Under the pieces are notes generated by a model. It did no database searches, was not told the DNA's origin, and saw only the letters and a program-made list of their open reading frames with translations. 64,000 nt of DNA from Nocardiopsis suaedae (GTDB lineage: Bacteria > Actinomycetota > Actinomycetes > Streptosporangiales > Streptosporangiaceae). Below are positions 1 through 8,348 of the stretch, piece by piece. A program made the translations under genes and the position numbers. Location of the stretch: positions 48,280 to 112,279 of the forward strand of contig NZ_JAQFWP010000016.1 in assembly GCF_027706745.1 (NCBI RefSeq). The letters run 5' to 3'. Every line of letters starts with the position of its first letter. Position 1 is the first letter of the stretch.

Positions 1-261
1 TGGGCGCTCAGCACCCTGCGCATGTTCGCCCCGCCCGAGGTCTACCGGCACCGCCCGGCCGACGGCCGGGCGGACGTCCCGTCCACCTACATCCTGCCGA
101 CCGCGGACCGCACACTGCGCCCCGACTGGATGCGCCGCGCCGCCGTGGAGCGGCTCGGCGTCCGCCCCGTAGAGGTGGCCGCCGGTCACTGCCCCCACGT
201 CAGCCGCCCGGAGGAGACCGCCGACATCCTCGGCGCCGTGCAGCGCGTGGTCGGCAGCTGA
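1..261 (+). CDS. alpha/beta hydrolase, C-terminal part (clipped by window edge)
   Basis: The reading frame is open from base 1 and stops with TGA at 259-261, so only the last 86 residues are present. The visible part has the late features of an alpha/beta-hydrolase fold: a strand followed by an Asp in YILPTADRTL, then AAGHCPHVSRPEETADIL, where the GH-x-PH-x-SRPEE pattern is the usual region of the catalytic His. The N-terminal half with the nucleophile lies outside the window, so substrate and exact family cannot be given. It converges on the membrane-protein gene that ends at 283. Confidence 0.7.
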   Translation, partial: WALSTLRMFAPPEVYRHRPADGRADVPSTYILPTADRTLRPDWMRRAAVERLGVRPVEVAAGHCPHVSRPEETADILGAVQRVVGS

Positions 262-282
262 TCCGCTGCGGGGCCCATATGC

Positions 283-996
283 CTACAGGGCGGTCCGCAA
301 ACGGACGCCCAGCGCCCGGTGGAAGGCGCGGGCCAAGTGCTGACCGGACTCGCCCCAGGCCGCGTACACGATGTGGCTGCCGTCCTTGAACCACAAGGTG
401 ACCATCGTGCCTCCCCGCCGGTCGTAGGTCAGGCTGCCCGACGCCACCTTGGAGTAGGGCACCAGCTCGACCGCGGCCCGCTTGCGCCACTTGCGGCGGC
501 TCCCGTCCTCCTTGTCCGGCCAGCGCTTCTTCCACCATGCCTTCAGGGCCCGTCGTGCCGACGGGAACGGCAGCAGGAGCAGCCAGAACACCAGCCCCGC
601 CACGAGCAACCACAGCAGCATCCCCATCAGGGCGTATGCCGCGATCTCGCCGAGGATCTCCCCTCCCTGGTGGTAGAAGAGACCGGCCAGCAGGTAGGCC
701 AGGCCGCCGACCACGCCGCCCTGGAACACCGGGACGAACGCGTGGAGCGCCGTCCCCGGGTCACCGACCGCCCACCCGATCGCCGACAGGACCATGACCG
801 CGAAGGCGGTGAACATGGGCCAGGCGGAGAAGACGCGGTCGAGCACTTTCACGACCGGGCGCGGATCGGTCGTGTAACCGGCCGTCCCGAACCGCAGGGT
901 CCGCCGTCCGCCCGGGCTGGCCCGGACGCCGTCGACTCGGATCCCCTCTTTCAACGGGTCATGGCCGTACGGGTGGTGGTGCGTCGGCTGGTGCAT
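283..996 (-). CDS. membrane protein of unknown function, 237 aa
   Basis: The protein has a His-rich N-terminus (MHQPTHHHPYGHDP), at least three strongly hydrophobic segments around residues 58-78, 86-108 and 118-144, and then a very basic cytosolic stretch (KAWWKKRWPDKEDGSRRKWRKR, residues 152-173 in outline). It ends in a soluble beta-rich tail containing GGTMVTLWFKDGSHIVYAAW. I chose ATG at 996 because GGAAGA lies 5 bases upstream; the frame is open much further upstream but that part overlaps the acyl-CoA dehydrogenase gene. I recognise no family. The tail could sense or bind something at the inner membrane face, but that is a guess. Confidence 0.7.
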   Translation of the reverse strand: MHQPTHHHPYGHDPLKEGIRVDGVRASPGGRRTLRFGTAGYTTDPRPVVKVLDRVFSAWPMFTAFAVMVLSAIGWAVGDPGTALHAFVPVFQGGVVGGLAYLLAGLFYHQGGEILGEIAAYALMGMLLWLLVAGLVFWLLLLPFPSARRALKAWWKKRWPDKEDGSRRKWRKRAAVELVPYSKVASGSLTYDRRGGTMVTLWFKDGSHIVYAAWGESGQHLARAFHRALGVRLRTAL

Positions 997-1049
997 GCGT
1001 CTTCCATGGTTCGGGGCGGTCGTGCCGCTGCGTCCCCGCGACCGGGCGC

Positions 1050-2159
1050 TCACGGAGAGAGGGCGCCGCCGGGGTGCTGGTCCACGGCGCCGTCCTCCAG
1101 GCCTATGACGGATGCCAGCCGCCGACGGTGCCATTCGGGTGCGCCGAACAGCGACGCCGAGCCGTGCGCGCGCTTGAAGTGCCGCTGGGCCTCGTGCTCC
1201 CAGGTCACCCCGATGCCCCCGTGCAGCTGGATCGCCTCCCCGGCGATCTCCCGATAGGCCTCGGAGCAGGCGGACTTGGCCGCCGACACGTCGGCCCACG
1301 CGTCGGCGTTCCCCGACTCCAGAGAGAACGCCGCCGCATAGGAGAGCGAGCGTGCGCTCTCCAGATCCACGTACATGTCGGCGAGGCGGTGTTTGACCGC
1401 CTGGAAGGACCCGATGGGGCGGCCGAACTGTTCGCGCGTCCCCGCGTACCCGACCGTCATCTCCACGCAGCGCGCGGCGCCCCCGACCTGTTCGGCCGTG
1501 AGTGCGGCGTTCGCGGCCGTCAGGGCGTCGGCCAGTACCCGACTGCCCTGGAAGGTGAGCGGCAGCGCCTCCGCGCAGTCGAACGCGACGTCGGCCCGGG
1601 GCCGAGTAAGGTCCAGCGGGACGCGTTCGGCGAGCTCGACGCCTTCGGCGTCGGGCGCTACCGCGAAGAGGGCCGGACCGTCGCCTGTCGCCGCCGCCAC
1701 GACGAGCAGGTCGGCCGTGGCCGCGTCCAGCACGCGCGGCTTGCGGCCGCTGAGACTCCAGCGCCCGGAGGTGTCCGTGGCGGAACAGCGAGGTGCGTCG
1801 CCGTTCCGCGCGTCCCCCTCGTCGTCCTCTTCCCACGCCAGGGTCGCCGTGGCGGTCCCCTCGGCCAGGCGCCCGAGCCAGGCGTCCCGAGCGGGGGAGG
1901 CCTCACAGCCCAGGAGCGCCTGCGTGGCCAGCACCGACGAGGACAGGAACGGCACCTCCGCGAGCGCGTGCCCGAGTTCCTCCATGACCGCGTGTACTTC
2001 CAGGGGGCCGTACCCGGCGCCGCCCAGGCGCTCGGGGACGGCGAGTCCCGGCGCCCCGACCTGTTCGGCCAGGAGCCGCCAGGCCGCGCCGCCTCCGTGG
2101 TGGGCCAGCAGGCGCCGGACTCCGGCGCGCAGGTCCGCGTGCTCGGGGCGGAATCGCAT
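1050..2159 (-). CDS. acyl-CoA dehydrogenase, 369 aa
   Basis: This is an FAD-dependent acyl-CoA dehydrogenase that would introduce the alpha-beta double bond in an acyl-CoA. The sequence shows the three-part fold: an N-terminal helical domain (LGGAGYGPLEVHAVMEELG), a middle beta domain, and a C-terminal domain with REQFGRPIGSFQAVKH and LHGGIGVTWEHEAQRHFKRA. It is slightly shorter than the 380-400 aa norm, like one subunit of the heteromeric FadE pairs used on steroid side chains. It is divergent from a second acyl-CoA dehydrogenase at 2252, and a palindrome lies between the two. Start is ATG 2159. Substrate is unknown. Confidence 0.88.
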   Translation of the reverse strand: MRFRPEHADLRAGVRRLLAHHGGGAAWRLLAEQVGAPGLAVPERLGGAGYGPLEVHAVMEELGHALAEVPFLSSSVLATQALLGCEASPARDAWLGRLAEGTATATLAWEEDDEGDARNGDAPRCSATDTSGRWSLSGRKPRVLDAATADLLVVAAATGDGPALFAVAPDAEGVELAERVPLDLTRPRADVAFDCAEALPLTFQGSRVLADALTAANAALTAEQVGGAARCVEMTVGYAGTREQFGRPIGSFQAVKHRLADMYVDLESARSLSYAAAFSLESGNADAWADVSAAKSACSEAYREIAGEAIQLHGGIGVTWEHEAQRHFKRAHGSASLFGAPEWHRRRLASVIGLEDGAVDQHPGGALSP

Positions 2160-2191
2160 GTCGGCCTCCCGGGGGCGGTGGGCCCTGATTC

Positions 2192-2213
2192 ACCTAACAA
2201 TCGTTTGATAGGT
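2192..2213. promoter_or_regulatory. palindromic operator between divergent acyl-CoA dehydrogenase genes
   Basis: Arms ACCTAACAA (2192-2200) and TTGATAGGT (2205-2213) pair at 8 of 9 positions around TCGT. The element lies 33 bases upstream of one start and 39 bases upstream of the other, the place expected for a shared TetR-type operator. No regulator adjoins it, so the binding protein is unknown. Confidence 0.6.
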
Positions 2214-2251
2214 TAACCGCGTGCGCCGCCGTGGACCAGAGGGGGCCGTGC

Positions 2252-3502
2252 ATGTCCACCACCGACCCCGCCCGGGCCGCCGACACTGGCCCCGACGCGC
2301 CGAAAGGGCCGCCGGACGGGCCGGACGCGTCCGTGGACGGCTTCCGCCGTGCGTTCCGGTCCTGGCTGGAGGAGAACCTCACCGGCGCGTTCGCCGACGC
2401 GCGCGGCATGGGCGGTCCCGGCCGCGACCATGAGGCCTTCGCCCTGCGCCGCTCATGGGAGCGGCACATGGCCGCCGCAGGCTGGACCTGCATCGGCTGG
2501 CCGACCGGGCACGGCGGTCGCGGCGCCGACATCGAACGCCAGGTCGCCTTCCACGAGGAATACGCCCTCGCCGACGCCCCAGCGCGCGTCAACCACATCG
2601 GCGAGGAGCTCCTCGGACCCACGCTCATCGCGCTGGGCACGCCCGACCAACAGCGCCGATTCCTCCCGCCCATCAGGCGGGGAGAGGAACTGTGGTGCCA
2701 GGGATACTCGGAGCCCGGAGCCGGATCCGACCTGGCAGCCGTCTCCACCCGCGCCGAATGGCGCGATGGACCCGGCGGGGCGCACTGGCGCATCCACGGG
2801 CAGAAGGTGTGGACCTCCCACGCCCGTGAGGCCGACTGGTGCTTCGTGCTCGCGCGTACCGACCCCGCCTCCACCCGTAGGCACGGCCTCGGCTACCTCC
2901 TCGTCCCGCTGCGCCAGGAGGGGGTGGAGGTCCGCCCTATCACGCAGCTCACCGGAACCTCGGAGTTCAACGAGGTGTTCTTCGACGGCGCGCGCGCCGA
3001 GGCCGACCACATCGTCGGCGCGCCGGGGGAGGGATGGCGCGTCGCCATGGCCACCCTGGGGTTCGAGCGCGGCGTCTCCACGCTCGGGCGGCAGGTCGGC
3101 TATGAGCGCGAACTGCGCGCGCTGATCGACGTGGCCCGCGCCAACGGCACCGCCCGCGACCCCCTCCTCCGCGACCGGCTCACGCGCGCGTGGATCGACG
3201 TGCGGGCCATGCGCGCCACCGCCCTGCGCACCATGGCGGGCCTGTCCGAGGGCGCACCGGGCCCGGAGGCGTCGATCTCCAAGATCCACTGGGCGCGCTG
3301 GCACCGGCGCCTGGGCGAGCTGGCCATGGACGTCGTGGGGCCCGAAGGCGCACTCGCCTCCGGGCCCCCTTACGACCTGGACCGCTGGCAGCGGCTGTTC
3401 CTGTTCTCGCGGGCCGACACCATCTACGCGGGCACCGACGAGGTGCAGCGCGACATCATCGCCGAGCGCGTCCTGGGCCTTCCCCGCGACCGGCGCGCGT
3501 GA
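2252..3502 (+). CDS. acyl-CoA dehydrogenase, 416 aa
   Basis: Second FAD-dependent acyl-CoA dehydrogenase. Diagnostic stretches are the flavin/substrate loop CQGYSEPGAGSDLAAV, the beta-domain motif GQKVWTSHA, and the C-terminal signature YAGTDEVQRDIIAERVLGLP. I place the start at ATG 2252 because AGAGGGGG sits about 7 bases upstream; the GTG at 2231 has no such site. With its divergent neighbour at 1050-2159 it could form a heteromeric dehydrogenase, or the two may act on different chain lengths. A ligase (3560-5299) and an alcohol dehydrogenase follow on the other strand, which suggests one lipid or steroid side-chain catabolic block. Confidence 0.88.
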   Translation: MSTTDPARAADTGPDAPKGPPDGPDASVDGFRRAFRSWLEENLTGAFADARGMGGPGRDHEAFALRRSWERHMAAAGWTCIGWPTGHGGRGADIERQVAFHEEYALADAPARVNHIGEELLGPTLIALGTPDQQRRFLPPIRRGEELWCQGYSEPGAGSDLAAVSTRAEWRDGPGGAHWRIHGQKVWTSHAREADWCFVLARTDPASTRRHGLGYLLVPLRQEGVEVRPITQLTGTSEFNEVFFDGARAEADHIVGAPGEGWRVAMATLGFERGVSTLGRQVGYERELRALIDVARANGTARDPLLRDRLTRAWIDVRAMRATALRTMAGLSEGAPGPEASISKIHWARWHRRLGELAMDVVGPEGALASGPPYDLDRWQRLFLFSRADTIYAGTDEVQRDIIAERVLGLPRDRRA

Positions 3503-3559
3503 GGGAGAGCACCGCACGTCCCCTGGAGCACCGCGGTCCTCCCGGCGGCCCCCGGCGCC

Positions 3560-5299
3560 TCAGGCCTCCTCCTCCCGCCCCAGCTTGAACTCCGCCTTCA
3601 CGCGCTTCTTCAGCAGCTTGCCCGCCGCGTTCCGCGGAAGCTCCTCGGACACGATCCGGATGTGCTCGGGGATCTTGAACGCCGCCAGCTTCGGCTCCAG
3701 GTAAGCACGCAGCCCCTCGACGGTGAGCTCGGCGCCCGGCAGCAGGCCGACCACCGCGGCCACCTCCTCGCCGAACACCTCGTGCGGCACGCCCACCACC
3801 GCCACCTCGCCCACGGCGGGGTGGTCGTGGATGGCCGCCTCCACCTCGGCGCAGTACACGTTCTCGCCGCCGCGGATGATCATGTCCTTGGCGCGGTCGA
3901 CGATGTAGAGGAACCCGTCCTCGTCCAGGCGCCCCAGGTCGCCGGTGTGCAGCCAGCCGTCCTTGAACGTCTCGGCGGTCGCCTCCGGGCGGTTCCAGTA
4001 CCCGTGCACGATCCCCGGCCCGTTCAGCAGGACCTCCCCGACCTCGCCCGGCGGCAGCTCGGCGCCGTCCGGCCCGGCGACCTTGACGTCGACCACCGCC
4101 ACCGGCAGCCCGGCGCTGTCGGGCCGCAGCAGGTAGTCGCTGCCGCCGTTGACCGTGGCGATCGCCGACGACTCGGTCAGCCCGTACCCCTGGCCCAGCA
4201 TCAGCTCGTGCAGCCCCGAGCGGGCGCGCGAGACCAGCGCCGGGGCCGCGGGCGCGCCCCCGCTGGACAGCACCAGCAGGCTCGACAGGTCGTACTCGCC
4301 GAGCCGGGGCGAGGCGAGCATCTGCGAGATCATCGCCGGGACCGCGGTGATGGCGGTGACCCGCTCGCGCTCGATCAGGCGCAGCGCCTCCTCGGCGTCC
4401 CACCGGTACATCAGCACCAGCGCCCCGCCCTTGGCCAGCGCCGGGTACATCACCGACTGGGCGCCGGTGGTGTGGAACAGCGGCACCGTGCACAGCACCG
4501 TCGCCGCGCCGACCGCGTCCAGGAACGCCTGGGCGTCGGGCATGTCCAGGCCGAGCCGCATGAGTGAGCGGATGCGCGCGTAGTCGGCGGAGATCTGGTT
4601 GGAGATCATGTTCCGGTGCGAGCCCACCGCCCCCTTGGGGCGGCCGGTCGTGCCGGAGGTGTAGAAGATGTTGGCCGGGTCGTCGGGGTGGAGGTCGGCC
4701 GCCGGGGGCTCGGCGTCCGGTGCCACCTCGCCCAGCACCTCCGGCCACGGGCGCGCCGTCTCCGGCAGGGGGCCGTCGGTGCGCACCGCGATCACCGGCA
4801 GGCCCAGGCGCGGCAGGGCCGCGCCCAGCGCGGCGATCCGCTCACCGTCGGCCACGAGCAGCTTCGCCCCGCTGTCGGTGAGGCCGAACTCCAGCTCCTC
4901 ACCCTTCCACCACGCGTTGAGCGGGACGAGGACCGCGCCGATGGAGGCGGCCGCGTAGTAGGCGATCACCCATTCGGGGTAGTTGCGCAGCGCCAGCGCC
5001 ACCCGGTCGCCCTTGGCGACCCCGTAGTCCTCGGCCATGCGCCGCGCCATGGTGGCGGCGTGCCGGTAGAAGTCGGCGTGGCCGAGGCGTTCGTCCCCGT
5101 ACACCAGGGCGGGCGCGTCGCCGAAGTCCCGGCTCGCCTCCAGGGCCGCCCGGAGGGTGGGCGCCGCGTGCTTCCAGACCCGCGTGGGCACCCCGCCGAC
5201 GTCGGCGATCTCGATCTCGTAGGGGCTTCCCGAATGGAGGAGGCGGGCGGTCACGGCGCCGATCGCGCGCACCGGTCGCTGGACGGGGGGTTCGGTCAT
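3560..5299 (-). CDS. AMP-binding acyl-CoA ligase (FadD-like), 579 aa
   Basis: Adenylate-forming enzyme that activates a carboxylic acid to its CoA thioester through an acyl-AMP. The P-loop motif is FYTSGTTGRPKGAVGSH, followed by the adenine motif GQGYGLTESSA, the hinge block GWLHTGDLGRLDEDGFLYIV, and the C-terminal catalytic Lys in RNAAGKLLKK. ATG 5299 is preferred over GTG 5305 because GGGAG lies 7 bases before the ATG and almost touches the GTG. It follows the alcohol dehydrogenase gene by 81 bases on the same strand, so both may be transcribed from the promoter carrying the 6552-6567 operator. Confidence 0.9.
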   Translation of the reverse strand: MTEPPVQRPVRAIGAVTARLLHSGSPYEIEIADVGGVPTRVWKHAAPTLRAALEASRDFGDAPALVYGDERLGHADFYRHAATMARRMAEDYGVAKGDRVALALRNYPEWVIAYYAAASIGAVLVPLNAWWKGEELEFGLTDSGAKLLVADGERIAALGAALPRLGLPVIAVRTDGPLPETARPWPEVLGEVAPDAEPPAADLHPDDPANIFYTSGTTGRPKGAVGSHRNMISNQISADYARIRSLMRLGLDMPDAQAFLDAVGAATVLCTVPLFHTTGAQSVMYPALAKGGALVLMYRWDAEEALRLIERERVTAITAVPAMISQMLASPRLGEYDLSSLLVLSSGGAPAAPALVSRARSGLHELMLGQGYGLTESSAIATVNGGSDYLLRPDSAGLPVAVVDVKVAGPDGAELPPGEVGEVLLNGPGIVHGYWNRPEATAETFKDGWLHTGDLGRLDEDGFLYIVDRAKDMIIRGGENVYCAEVEAAIHDHPAVGEVAVVGVPHEVFGEEVAAVVGLLPGAELTVEGLRAYLEPKLAAFKIPEHIRIVSEELPRNAAGKLLKKRVKAEFKLGREEEA

Positions 5300-5380
5300 G
5301 CGCACACTCCCTAGGGTCGGACCCCGCCCGGGGCAGGGCGGGGAGGGAACAGCGATCGGCCCCGTCCGGGGGCGCCCGGC

Positions 5381-6475
5381 TCAGGGGCCGAAGCGGACGA
5401 GCGACCTGCCGCCGCGCCCCTCCCGCATCCGGAGGAAGGCGTCGGGCAGGCCGTCCAGGCCGATCTCGTCGGTGACCATGGAGGCCAGGTCGAGCGAGCC
5501 GTCGCGGACGAGCCCGGCCAGGGCGGGCACGTCGCGTGCGGGGTCGGAGGAGCCGTAGACGCAGCCGCGCAGGGTGCGGGCGAAGTGGAACAGCTCCAGC
5601 GCGCTGAAGGAGAGCCGGTCGTCCTTGGCGCCCACGCCCACGACGGTGGCCGTGCCGCCGCGCCGGGTCATGCTCCAGGCGCTGCGGATCGCGGCCGAGG
5701 AGCCGACCACCTCGAAGGCGTGGTCGACGCCGCGGCCCTCGGTCAGGGCGCGGACCTCCTTGGCGGCGGCGTCGCCCGCCGTGACGAAGTGGGTGGCGCC
5801 CAGCGCGCGGGCGAGCTCCTCCTTGGAGGGGGAGACGTCGACGGCGATGACCGGGTCGGCCCCGGCGATGCGGGCGGCCTGCAGGGCCGCCAGCCCCACC
5901 CCGCCCAGGCCGATGACCGCGGCCGACTGTCCCGCGCGCACTCCGGCGGAGTTGGCGACCGCGCCCCAGCCGGTCAGGACGGCGCACCCCAGCAGTGCGG
6001 CGGCGCCCGGGTCGACGTCGCCGGGCAGGGGCACCAGGGCGTTCTCGGGGACGTTGGTCGCCTCGGCGAAGGCGGCGGTGCCCAGGCCGGCGTGCACGGG
6101 CGTGCCGTCGGGGAGGGCGGCGTAGGGCGTGCGCGCGGCCTCGCCGGAGCGCTCGCACAGGTACGGCTCGCCGTTGGCGCAGAACCAGCAGGCGCGGCAG
6201 GCGGGGGCCCAGTTCAGCACGACGCGGTCGCCCGGGGAGGCGGAGGCGACGCCCTCGCCCACGGCCTCGACCGTGCCCGCGCCCTCGTGCCCGAGGACGG
6301 CGGGCATCGTCTGGGGGAGCGTGCCGTTGGACAGCGAGAGGTCGGAGTGGCACACGCCCGCGGCCGCCAGCCGGACCCGCACCTGCCCGGGGCCCGGTTC
6401 GGGGAGGACCACCTCGCCGATGGCGGGGGGTTCCCCGACGGAGGTGAAGAGGGCGGCCCGGACGGTGGTGCTCAT
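5381..6475 (-). CDS. zinc-dependent alcohol dehydrogenase, 364 aa
   Basis: Medium-chain, class III-like NAD(P)-dependent alcohol dehydrogenase. The catalytic zinc ligands are visible in AAGVCHSDLSLS and the GHEGAG motif, the structural zinc site is CRACWFCANGEPYLC, and the Rossmann glycine motif is GLGGVGLAALQAA. Its length is typical. The ligase gene lies downstream on the same strand, so an alcohol-to-acid-to-CoA route is reasonable, although an aldehyde dehydrogenase is not adjacent. A TetR-type palindrome lies 77 bases upstream of the ATG. Confidence 0.9.
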   Translation of the reverse strand: MSTTVRAALFTSVGEPPAIGEVVLPEPGPGQVRVRLAAAGVCHSDLSLSNGTLPQTMPAVLGHEGAGTVEAVGEGVASASPGDRVVLNWAPACRACWFCANGEPYLCERSGEAARTPYAALPDGTPVHAGLGTAAFAEATNVPENALVPLPGDVDPGAAALLGCAVLTGWGAVANSAGVRAGQSAAVIGLGGVGLAALQAARIAGADPVIAVDVSPSKEELARALGATHFVTAGDAAAKEVRALTEGRGVDHAFEVVGSSAAIRSAWSMTRRGGTATVVGVGAKDDRLSFSALELFHFARTLRGCVYGSSDPARDVPALAGLVRDGSLDLASMVTDEIGLDGLPDAFLRMREGRGGRSLVRFGP

Positions 6476-6551
6476 GTGGCGTCTCCCGCGCGTGCGTGGC
6501 AGGGGGCGCGACGAGGGGGGCCGCGCCCCGGGGGTGTGCGCGAGCTTACAA

Positions 6552-6567
6552 TACCAACCGGTCGGTA
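6552..6567. promoter_or_regulatory. TetR-type operator upstream of alcohol dehydrogenase
   Basis: TACCAACCGGTCGGTA is a near-perfect palindrome (one mismatched pair) of the ACCGACCGGTCGGT class commonly bound by TetR-family repressors. It is placed to control the 6475-to-3560 transcription unit. The closest TetR gene is 8349-9050, but a protease gene intervenes and that regulator has different repeats upstream of itself. Confidence 0.65.
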
Positions 6568-6605
6568 ATCTAGGGGCGGGTCGGCCGGAGCCCTGGGAAC
6601 GCCGG

Positions 6606-6638
6606 ACGGCGGCGCCCCCGAGGGGACGCCGCCGCCGT
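6606..6638 (-). terminator. probable terminator of the serine protease gene
   Basis: The arms GGCGGCG (6608-6614) and CGCCGCC (6627-6633) enclose an inner C4/G4 pairing and lie about 30 bases past the protease stop. There is no U-tract, which is common in high-GC actinomycetes. Confidence 0.5.
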
Positions 6639-6664
6639 GAGGCAGGGGAATGGAGGACAGGGGG

Positions 6665-7792
6665 TCAGCCGGTGGTCAGGGACAGGCCCCACTGGCTGAG
6701 GATCGGGTTCACCGGCTGGAAGAAGGTGGTCCCGCCCCAGGAGCAGTTGCCCGAGCCGCCGGAGGTGACGCCCTGGGCCTGGTTGCCGCTCATCCAGGAG
6801 CCGCCGGAGTCGCCCGGCTCGGCGCACGCGGTGGTGCGGGTCAGGCCGTGGACGGCGCCCTGCGAGTAGTTGACGGTCTGGTTCTTGGCCTGGATGGTGC
6901 CGCAGTGCCAGCCGGTGGTCGAGCCGGAGCGGCAGACCGAGGCGCCCACGGACGCCTCCTGGCTGCCCCGGACGGTCACGCGGCCGCCGGAGTAGTTGTT
7001 CACGTAGGGGGAGGGGGTCCAGCCGGAGCTCGCCCGCACCCAGCCCATGTCACGGCCGGGGAAGATGGAGCCGGCCACGCGGCCCGACTCGCCGGCCGAG
7101 CCGCGCACGGAGGTGCCGGTGCTGCCGCAGTGCCCGGCGGTCACGAACCCGCCGGAGACCGAGAAGCCGATCGAGCAGCGGCTGTTGCCGGGGTAGTAGG
7201 CGTCGCCGCCCACGATCGCGGCGAAGGGCTCCGGCTTGGCGGCGCCCTCCTCGACGGTGACGTCGGCCGCGTCGACGCCGGCGTCGGCGACGAGGTCCTC
7301 GGCCAGGCCCTCGGCGCCGTCCACGGCCTCGACGACCACGGAGTTGGACTCCACGTCGACGTACCAGCCGGTCACCTTGTCGGAGACGCCGTCCTCGGCC
7401 TCGGCGTCCAGGTCGGCCATGACGGCCTCCAGGTCGTCCTGGCTGGCCTCGACCACGCGGGCCTCGGCGCCGGCCGCCTCGACGGCCTCCACGGCGGAGG
7501 CGTCGGCGACCGAGACGGTCAGCTCGCGGGTATCGGTGTCGAAGACCGCGCCCGCGAACGCCGCGCCCGCGGCCTCCTGGGCGGCCTCCTGGACGGAGCG
7601 GGCGTCGGCTTCGGCGGTGAGCAGGTCATCGGCCTGGCCGGAGGCCACGCCCAGGTCGCGCTCCAGGGCCTGGGCCAGCGGCTCGGTGCCCTCGGGGAAG
7701 GCGTCGGCCTGGGCGCCGGTGGGGGCGGCGGCGATCAGGCCCACGGCCAGCGTCGATCCGCCGAGGAGGCGAATGAAGGGGGATTTCCGCAC
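6665..7792 (-). CDS. secreted streptogrisin/alpha-lytic-type serine protease precursor, 375 aa
   Basis: Prepro S1 protease exported to the medium. A signal peptide (MRKSPFIRLLGGSTLAVGLI...AQA) is followed by a long acidic prodomain to about residue 190, which in this family folds and inhibits the enzyme. The mature domain starts near AIVGGDAYYPG. The catalytic triad is His221 (TAGHC), Asp248 (GRDMGW) and Ser329 (GDSGGS). Three disulfides of the family are present: C206-C222, C287-C297 and C323-C350. CRSGSTTGWHCGTIQA and the C-terminus closely resemble Nocardiopsis alkaline proteases. It has its own predicted promoter and terminator, so it is monocistronic. Confidence 0.95.
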   Translation of the reverse strand: MRKSPFIRLLGGSTLAVGLIAAAPTGAQADAFPEGTEPLAQALERDLGVASGQADDLLTAEADARSVQEAAQEAAGAAFAGAVFDTDTRELTVSVADASAVEAVEAAGAEARVVEASQDDLEAVMADLDAEAEDGVSDKVTGWYVDVESNSVVVEAVDGAEGLAEDLVADAGVDAADVTVEEGAAKPEPFAAIVGGDAYYPGNSRCSIGFSVSGGFVTAGHCGSTGTSVRGSAGESGRVAGSIFPGRDMGWVRASSGWTPSPYVNNYSGGRVTVRGSQEASVGASVCRSGSTTGWHCGTIQAKNQTVNYSQGAVHGLTRTTACAEPGDSGGSWMSGNQAQGVTSGGSGNCSWGGTTFFQPVNPILSQWGLSLTTG

Positions 7793-7947
7793 GTTCCTTA
7801 CTCCTTGCGGTGGGGAGTCAGCGAACTCGTCGAGCGGTCGGACGCCCGCCGTGCCTGCGGCCGGAGCCGGGCCGACGGGACGTCTTGGGGCACCCGGCCT
7901 TGTGGGCCGGGCGGAGTGTCCACCGGACGATCGGTAAACAGTTCGCG

Positions 7948-7987
7948 ACTATAAGCGAATCGACCCGTTGAGCAACACGGCTGTTGC
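7948..7987 (-). promoter_or_regulatory. predicted protease promoter with overlapping inverted repeat
   Basis: On the minus strand TTGCTC (7970-7975) and TATAGT (7948-7953) are separated by 16 bases and resemble -35 and -10 boxes. The perfect inverted repeat GCAACACGGCTGTTGC (7972-7987) overlaps the -35 box, a position suited to an activator or repressor. This gives a leader of about 150 bases before the ATG at 7792. The remainder of the 556-base gap 7793-8348 holds the half-sites at 8177-8219 and no gene that I can support. Confidence 0.5.
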
Positions 7988-8176
7988 ACACCGTGCCTAG
8001 CGGAGGGCGGGTGGGGCGATACACGGCGGTAGGGGGAGGCGGCGGGGCGCGCCTGTGGGTCCAACCTCCGGAACGGCTTTTAGCTGGGCCTTATCTCCGG
8101 TGGTCAGAGCGATCATGCTGGGCCCCATAAGAGGGAGGCCGGGCGAGGGCTAGAGGGGCTCGGCGGCCGGATGAGG

Positions 8177-8219
8177 CCAGGTGGTGTATACGGAGTGCAA
8201 TCACCTGGGGCTCCAGGTG
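8177..8219. promoter_or_regulatory. three CCAGGTG half-sites upstream of the TetR gene
   Basis: CCAGGTG occurs at 8177-8183, inverted as CACCTGG at 8202-8208, and direct again at 8213-8219. The last two form the perfect hairpin-like dyad CACCTGG-GGCT-CCAGGTG. Such an array about 130-170 bases before a TetR start could be its autoregulatory operator; a simple stem-loop is the alternative. Confidence 0.45.
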
Positions 8220-8348
8220 TGACGGTAGGACCTTTCCGGGGCGCCCGGCGCACGGGACCTCCGCCCCTCCCTCCGGTCCGTTCCCGCCCCGCCGTCCGGG
8301 CCGACCGGCAGGGGAGGGCCGCCGCGCGCCTCGATAGGGTCGTGCGCC

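Noticed and set aside
283..1836. 517-aa minus-strand open frame
   Set aside because: Only the last 237 residues look like protein; the rest overlaps the acyl-CoA dehydrogenase in another frame.
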